A stretch of 10,387 nt of DNA from Bacteroidota bacterium (GTDB taxonomy: Bacteria; Bacteroidota; Bacteroidia; Chitinophagales; Chitinophagaceae). Where the stretch lies: NCBI GenBank assembly GCA_029778965.1, contig JAKPBL010000161.1:1-10387 (forward strand), read 5' to 3'. Of the stretch, positions 6,576 through 10,387 are shown one piece after another; the first letter of the stretch is position 1; the number at the start of each line of letters is the position of its first letter. The notes beneath the pieces were generated by a model. That model had not been told where the DNA came from and made no database searches. It saw only the letters and a list, made by a program, of their open reading frames with translations. A program made the translations under genes and the position numbers.

Positions 6576-6603
6576 TTGATGTTTTTTTAAACGGTTGTAT
6601 AAA

Positions 6604-8814
6604 CTAATTTTTCCATTTCAGCCGCAAGCTGTTGCTTACCACGCTTACGCTGCTCAATGCCATAGCGGCGCCCGCAATCATCGGGTTTAACAGGAATCCA
6701 TTGATTGGATACAGCAACCCTGCCGCCAGCGGAATACCAATGAGGTTGTATATAAATGCCCAGAAAAGGTTCTGCTTAATGGTGGAGACGGTTTGTTTTG
6801 ATAACTTAATCGCCTGCGGTATTTTGGTAAGATCCGACGAGATAATGGTCATTTTTGCAACATCCATCGCAATATCGCTGCCCTTTCCCATAGCAATGCT
6901 CACATCTGCCGTTGCCAGTGCCGTGCTGTCATTGATACCATCGCCCACCATGGCGACGGTTTTGCCCTGCCGTTGCAGTTCGCGTACGAAATCGGCCTTG
7001 TGCTGCGGCAGCATGCCTGCTTTGTAGTGTTTTATTCCGGTCTGCTGCGCTATTGCCCTGGCCGTTTCCTCGTTGTCTCCGGTAAGCATGTACAGGTCGA
7101 TGTCCATATCCTGCATCGCTTTAATAGCCTGTACCGACGTGTCTTTGATTTGATCAGCAACAGCAGCCACTGAAAGCGCCTGCCGGCTGTTGGCAAACCA
7201 GACAATGGTTTTCGACTGTTTGCTCCATTCATCGGCCTGTTGTTGCAGTTCGTTCGCCACAGCGATATTGTTTTCTGCCAGCAGTATTTTATTGCCGGCG
7301 TAATAGGTTTCCTGGCGATGAACGGCTTTCGCGCCTTTACCGGTGATGCTGGCGAAGGCAGACAGGGGAACTGACTCCGCTCCTTCCAGGTGCTTTACAA
7401 TGGCTTCCGCCAACGGATGCTCCGACTGCTGCTCCATACTGAACAGGATACTTTTTACGGCATCATCATCGTTCAGCCATTTCATGCCCGTTAGCTGCGG
7501 TTTTCCTTCGGTAATGGTTCCTGTTTTATCCAAAATCACCGCATTTATATTTTTTGCTTTTTCGAGGCTTTCGGCATCCTTGATCAGGATACCGTTTTCT
7601 GCACCCTTACCCACACCCACCATAATGGCGGTGGGGGTAGCCAGTCCCAGGGCGCAGGGGCACGCAATCACCAGTACGGTAATGGCGGCCAGCAGGCCCT
7701 GCACCAGGCCATTGTCTCCGCCCAGCAACAGCCATACCACGAATGTCAGTAATGCAATACCGATCACCACAGGAACGAAGATACCGGCAATTTTATCCAC
7801 CATTTTCTGCACGGGCGCTTTGCTGCCCTGCGCATCCTGCACCGTCCGGATGATCTGGGCAAGCAAGGTTTCTTTTCCCACTTTCAGGACTTTAAAACGG
7901 AAACTTCCCTTCTGGTTGATGGTGCCGGCAAATACTTTTCCGTTCTCCTGTTTCAATACAGGCAACGGCTCACCGTTCAGCATGCTCTCATCAACATATG
8001 AATCACCGGCTATAACAATACCGTCCACCGCTATTTTCTGACCCGGCTTTACCAGGATCATATCGCCCGCCTGCACCTTCCCGATCGCCACCTGTTCTTC
8101 CCTGCCGTTGTTCCGTATTATAGTGACGGTTTTAGGTTGCAGGCCCATAAGTTTTTTTATGGCCGACGAGGTTTTTCCTTTGGCTTTCTCTTCCAGCAAC
8201 TTACCCAGCAGTATAAAAGCAATCACCACCGATGCCGCTTCAAAATAAACATGGGCATGCAAACCCCGCTGGTGCCAGAATGCCGGAAAAAGCATATTGA
8301 ATACACTGAATATATAAGCGATGCCGGTGCTGAGGGCTACCAGGGTGTCCATGTTCGCAGAACGGTGTTTTGCCTGCTTCCAGGCGTTGACGAAGAAGTC
8401 CTTACCCAGCCAAAGCACTACCGGCGTGGAAAAAATCCACATTATTTCGTTGGCAAAAGGCATGTTCATAAAAAACATGCCGATCACAACCACAGGCAAT
8501 GCCAGCAGGATCGCCCAGGTCGTTTTTGTTTTTAGTTCACGGTATTTCCTTTCATGCAGCGCTTCAAGCATATCCTGCTGCGCATCATCTTCGTCGACCA
8601 ATAAATCATACCCAATTCCTTCCACAGCGCTACGCAAGGCCGCCGGACTGGTTTTACCGGGTAAATATTCAACTGAAACGGTAGCTGCCGCAAAATTAAC
8701 AGCGGCATCCGTAACACCTTCCGCAGATTTCAATATGCTTTCCACACTGACCGCACAGGATGCGCAACTCATATTCAAAACAGGGAATGTCTTTTTAACG
8801 GTTTGCATTGTCAT
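6604..8814 (-). CDS. copA: Cu+-exporting P1B-type ATPase
   Basis: An inner-membrane pump that exports Cu(I) from cytoplasm to periplasm using ATP. The 736-residue protein has one N-terminal HMA domain (about 9-72) with NMSCASC (Cys17, Cys20), then eight predicted transmembrane helices. The actuator domain carries NGEP at 280-283 in place of the usual TGE. The membrane metal site is CPC (Cys385-Pro-Cys387). The phosphorylated Asp429 lies in DKTGT. The nucleotide-binding HP pair is His466-Pro467, and the hinge motif is GDGINDST (624-631). YNLIGIP (TM7) and MALSS (TM8) are the determinants of the Cu+-specific P1B-1 class, so specificity is well supported. Starts at 8814 and 8808 (Met3) are equally possible. 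It follows the HMA-AraC gene by 125 bases and leads the three other copper genes. Confidence 0.96.
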   Translation of the reverse strand: MTMQTVKKTFPVLNMSCASCAVSVESILKSAEGVTDAAVNFAAATVSVEYLPGKTSPAALRSAVEGIGYDLLVDEDDAQQDMLEALHERKYRELKTKTTWAILLALPVVVIGMFFMNMPFANEIMWIFSTPVVLWLGKDFFVNAWKQAKHRSANMDTLVALSTGIAYIFSVFNMLFPAFWHQRGLHAHVYFEAASVVIAFILLGKLLEEKAKGKTSSAIKKLMGLQPKTVTIIRNNGREEQVAIGKVQAGDMILVKPGQKIAVDGIVIAGDSYVDESMLNGEPLPVLKQENGKVFAGTINQKGSFRFKVLKVGKETLLAQIIRTVQDAQGSKAPVQKMVDKIAGIFVPVVIGIALLTFVVWLLLGGDNGLVQGLLAAITVLVIACPCALGLATPTAIMVGVGKGAENGILIKDAESLEKAKNINAVILDKTGTITEGKPQLTGMKWLNDDDAVKSILFSMEQQSEHPLAEAIVKHLEGAESVPLSAFASITGKGAKAVHRQETYYAGNKILLAENNIAVANELQQQADEWSKQSKTIVWFANSRQALSVAAVADQIKDTSVQAIKAMQDMDIDLYMLTGDNEETARAIAQQTGIKHYKAGMLPQHKADFVRELQRQGKTVAMVGDGINDSTALATADVSIAMGKGSDIAMDVAKMTIISSDLTKIPQAIKLSKQTVSTIKQNLFWAFIYNLIGIPLAAGLLYPINGFLLNPMIAGAAMALSSVSVVSNSLRLKWKN

Positions 8815-8835
8815 AAATCAGTGGATTGAACAATA

Positions 8836-8843
8836 CAAAATTG
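8836..8843 (-). promoter_or_regulatory. Weak candidate -7 element upstream of copA
   Basis: On the minus strand the sequence reads CAATTTTG, matching the TAnnTTTG consensus at five of six fixed positions. It lies 22 bases before the copA start codon at 8814. No -33 element is evident, which would fit a promoter that needs an activator. The assignment is tentative. Confidence 0.3.
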
Positions 8844-8846
8844 GCG

Positions 8847-8913
8847 AACCCTGCCAGATGAGTTGTTATGGTTTTATGTAATTGATTTGTAAGATTTACG
8901 GGAATGCAGGGTT
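8847..8913. promoter_or_regulatory. Candidate operator: AACCCTGC ... GCAGGGTT inverted repeat
   Basis: AACCCTGC at 8847-8854 and its exact complement GCAGGGTT at 8906-8913 face each other across 51 bases in the gap between the regulator gene and copA. The copA-proximal copy ends 3 bases from the weak -7 element. Placement suits a regulator binding site, and the HMA-AraC protein encoded next door is the natural candidate. An 8-bp match in 125 bases of non-coding DNA could still be chance. Confidence 0.3.
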
Positions 8914-8939
8914 ACGTAAGTGGCCGGCACGGGAATCTT

Positions 8940-9503
8940 TCACACTTCGTCCAACGGCTTCCTCTTTTCCGCTTTTATTTGTTTGAAGTGACTGGGTGTA
9001 AGTCCCGTAACCTTTTTAAACTGGTTGCTTAAATAGGCAACACTTGAATAATTGAGCCGGGATGCTATTTCGGTGAGGGAAAGTTCATCGTACACCAGCA
9101 GCTCTTTTACCTTTTCAATTTTCTGCGCGATGAAATACTTTTCGATGGTGGTGCCTTCCACTTCTGAAAAGAGGTTGGACAAATAGTTGTAATCATGGTG
9201 GAGCTCCCTGCTCAACCGCTCGGAGAGATTGATTCCTGCCGCATTGTCCTGGTAATGCACCAGCCCGATGATAATACTTTTTATTTTTCCGATAATCCGG
9301 CTTTTCCTGTCATCGATCAGTTCAAAACCCAGTGGTACCAGGGCATTCTCGAGCGCTTCTTTTTCGCCGGTGGTCGGCGCTTTCGCAAGAGTAACTTCGC
9401 CCAGCGTGATATGCTTAACCTCCAGGCCGAGCTTATCCAGTTCGTGCTGAACTACCATGATGCAGCGGTTACAAACCATATTCTTTACAAACAGTATATT
9501 CAT
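8940..9503 (-). CDS. AraC-type regulator with N-terminal HMA-like metal-binding domain
   Basis: A probable one-component copper-responsive transcription factor of 187 residues. Residues 1-70 resemble an HMA domain: a first strand NILFVKN, the metal motif MVCNRC (Met9, Cys11, Cys14), a helix VVQHELDKLG, strands EVKHITLGEVTL, a second helix EKEALENALVPLG and a final strand FELID. Residues about 75-183 form an AraC/XylS DNA-binding domain, with a first helix-turn-helix around NLSERLSRELHHDYNYLSNLF and a second around LTEIASRLNYSSVAYLSNQF, ending in the family hallmark FKKVTGLTPSHFK. The usual cupin sensor is absent. It is followed by the copA gene on the same strand after 125 bases, so it probably controls the copper cluster and senses Cu(I) via the two Cys. 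The sensing role is inference; the two domains are visible. Confidence 0.88.
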   Translation of the reverse strand: MNILFVKNMVCNRCIMVVQHELDKLGLEVKHITLGEVTLAKAPTTGEKEALENALVPLGFELIDDRKSRIIGKIKSIIIGLVHYQDNAAGINLSERLSRELHHDYNYLSNLFSEVEGTTIEKYFIAQKIEKVKELLVYDELSLTEIASRLNYSSVAYLSNQFKKVTGLTPSHFKQIKAEKRKPLDEV

Positions 9504-9540
9504 ATCCTGCGAAATCGCCTTTTTTCAGCAAAGCCAACGC

Positions 9541-9548
9541 CAAATTTA
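9541..9548 (-). promoter_or_regulatory. Candidate -7 promoter element (TAAATTTG) for the HMA-AraC gene
   Basis: The minus strand reads TAAATTTG, an exact match to the Bacteroidota -7 consensus TAnnTTTG, 37 bases before the ATG at 9503. This would give a leader of about 30 bases. No convincing TTTG -33 element lies 17-23 bases upstream. The rest of the gap (9504-9638) holds no gene that I can support. Confidence 0.5.
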
Positions 9549-9638
9549 CCATTATTTTTCCGGCAGGCGCAGCTTTACCGTTTGCAAAACACACCGGTTT
9601 GGCAATAGCTGTGAACACGGGGTCAACTGTTACTACAT

Positions 9639-10094
9639 CTACCGCTGTATCGATACCGATTGCAGGGCCTGCTCAAATGCCGCCCGTTTTGCGGCAGACA
9701 CACGGTTGTAGCCTATCATAAACCCGTCTCTCACCTGCCGGTTGTAATACAAGCCGTCGGCGGCTACACCCCGTCCCGGAGCGCCTGTCAATTTCGTAAT
9801 GGCATCCATGCCGTCTTCCAGGTTTGCCAGCGCGATAACAGGCGCCGTTTTGCCGTCGCGGCAGGCAATGAAAAACTCGGCGCCATCGGTATATTCGAAC
9901 CTCCTCACCAGGTTGCCGGCATCGTCGCGGTTGTGCTTCTCGCGGCTGCTGCCGTCGGGCACCGCAGCTACCAGGCAGTAATAACGATTATCTTTGGTGA
10001 AATCAATGTTTACCCTGTCGCCCTTCGACGTCAATGCACAGGCGCCCAGGGTAAAGACTGGCAGCAACAGCATCCGGCAGAAATAGCTGGTCAT
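9639..10094 (-). CDS. Hypothetical lipoprotein, family not recognised
   Basis: A 151-residue protein whose function I do not recognise. The N-terminus looks like a lipoprotein signal: Arg7, a hydrophobic stretch MLLLPVFTLGA, then Cys19 in a TLGAC lipobox. The protein should therefore be exported and lipid-anchored. The mature part has Cys40 (NRYYCLVAAV) and Cys78 (EFFIACRDGK), which could form a disulphide. An Asp/Arg-rich stretch (residues 47-62) and a Gly-rich segment GAPGRGVAADGLYYNR around 103-118 follow. The C-terminus is short and helical (SAAKRAAFEQALQSVS). Either the ATG at 10094 or the one at 10073 (Met8) gives a workable signal; the longer form is listed. It stops 90 bases before the regulator's -7 element. 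Nothing in it shows copper-binding motifs, so a link to the copper cluster is not supported. Confidence 0.7.
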   Translation of the reverse strand: MTSYFCRMLLLPVFTLGACALTSKGDRVNIDFTKDNRYYCLVAAVPDGSSREKHNRDDAGNLVRRFEYTDGAEFFIACRDGKTAPVIALANLEDGMDAITKLTGAPGRGVAADGLYYNRQVRDGFMIGYNRVSAAKRAAFEQALQSVSIQR

Positions 10095-10199
10095 AACTTT
10101 CAGTTTTAGACCTATAAGCTATCACTCCTGTCAAAAAGAGAATAGTGAATTCGGGAGCAGCACCGGGCTCTAGAGAACTCCGGCTTAATCTTTCATCCC
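10095..10199. other. Intergenic region upstream of the lipoprotein gene
   Basis: This stretch should hold the promoter of the lipoprotein gene at 9639-10094, since a terminator isolates it from the gene to the right. I see no TAnnTTTG element on the minus strand. A TTGACA occurs on the minus strand (around 10130-10135), but it has no matching -10 at 17 bases. The 8-base palindrome CTCTAGAG lies near its centre. Nothing stronger is visible. Confidence 0.4.
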
Positions 10200-10233
10200 A
10201 AAAAAAAGGGGCGAGTGGTTGACCCACCCGCCC
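10200..10233 (-). terminator. Rho-independent terminator
   Basis: On the minus strand, a 10-bp GC-rich stem (GGGCGGGTGG with CCACTCGCCC, one G-U pair) closes a 5-nt loop (GTCAA). It is followed by a C and then eight consecutive T. It begins 32 bases after the stop codon of the gene at the right edge and would end that transcript before the lipoprotein gene, which must then have its own promoter in 10095-10199. Confidence 0.9.
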
Positions 10234-10265
10234 TGCAAATCAAGATCTGCCGAAACAGTTTTCTG

Positions 10266-10387
10266 TTAAATGGCGTCCGATAAAGAGCTGAAGGTGAAAT
10301 CCCTTATCCGCATCGGTGGTATCAGCGCATGCGTTTGTGATTCACCGCTTACCACGCGTTCCGGAATGCCCAGCGCATCGAGGTTGT
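10266..10387 (-). CDS. C-terminal 39 codons of an unidentified gene
   Basis: Only the 3' end is inside the window: 39 codons plus two bases, ending in TAA at 10266-10268. The visible peptide begins NLDALGIPERVVSGESQTHA and ends FTFSSLSDAI. Its reality as a coding region is supported by GC-rich third positions like its neighbours, a sensible open frame to the very edge, and a strong intrinsic terminator just downstream. I do not recognise the family from this fragment and make no functional call. Confidence 0.65.
   Translation of the reverse strand, partial: NLDALGIPERVVSGESQTHALIPPMRIRDFTFSSLSDAI

Noticed and set aside
7343..8041. 232-codon plus-strand open frame antisense to copA
   Set aside because: It is antisense to the strongly conserved ATPase core and has no domain features; it is a by-product of codon bias.
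10003..10227. 74-codon minus-strand open frame overlapping the terminator and the lipoprotein start
   Set aside because: It begins inside the intrinsic terminator and overlaps the lipoprotein gene in another frame, so it is not a credible gene.

Overview
The window looks like chromosomal DNA of a Bacteroidota member, most likely Chitinophagaceae-like. This rests on a TonB with the N-terminal ILFENRNKQYGAYELRR motif typical of the phylum, a DUF3347 copper-locus protein, TAnnTTTG-type -7 promoter elements, A-rich leaders instead of Shine-Dalgarno sites, and lipoproteins with the processed Cys followed by Asn. Base composition is moderately GC-rich. I see no tRNA, rRNA, CRISPR array, transposase or integrase. 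The assignment is inferred from gene content, not from a database match.

Layout. (1) 1-1550, minus strand: tonB, then a small two-helix membrane protein, then the 5' part of a PstS-like substrate-binding lipoprotein that runs off the left edge; this looks like one transcription unit. (2) 1551-1733: a divergent intergenic region with a 33-nt imperfect inverted repeat built from a degenerate 7-nt unit (GGTTTAT/GGTTTCG) and a good -7 element for the rightward genes. (3) 1734-3615, plus strand: a low-molecular-weight protein tyrosine phosphatase gene overlapping hisS by 8 bases, followed by a hairpin between convergent genes. (4) 3688-9503, minus strand, the centre of the window: a copper-handling cluster. 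In transcription order it holds an AraC-type regulator with an N-terminal HMA-like CxxC domain, a Cu+ P1B-ATPase (CopA), a secreted DUF3347 protein, a CopA/PcoA-type multicopper oxidase with a Met-rich insert and an unusual C-terminal beta-rich, probably barrel-like extension, and a free HMA copper chaperone. (5) 9639-10094, minus: an unrecognised lipoprotein. (6) 10266-10387, minus: the last 39 codons of an unidentified gene, followed by a strong intrinsic terminator.

How the copper genes should work together (inference from family knowledge): the AraC/HMA protein senses cytoplasmic Cu+, the small HMA protein carries Cu+ to the ATPase, the ATPase exports it to the periplasm, DUF3347 binds it there, and the oxidase converts Cu+ to less toxic Cu2+. 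No CusCBA or other RND components lie in the window, so the fused C-terminal domain of the oxidase may supply a CopB-like outer-membrane role.

Most worth a second look: the HMA-AraC one-component regulator and its possible operator, the oxidase-barrel fusion, and the heptanucleotide inverted repeat at the tonB/phosphatase divergence.
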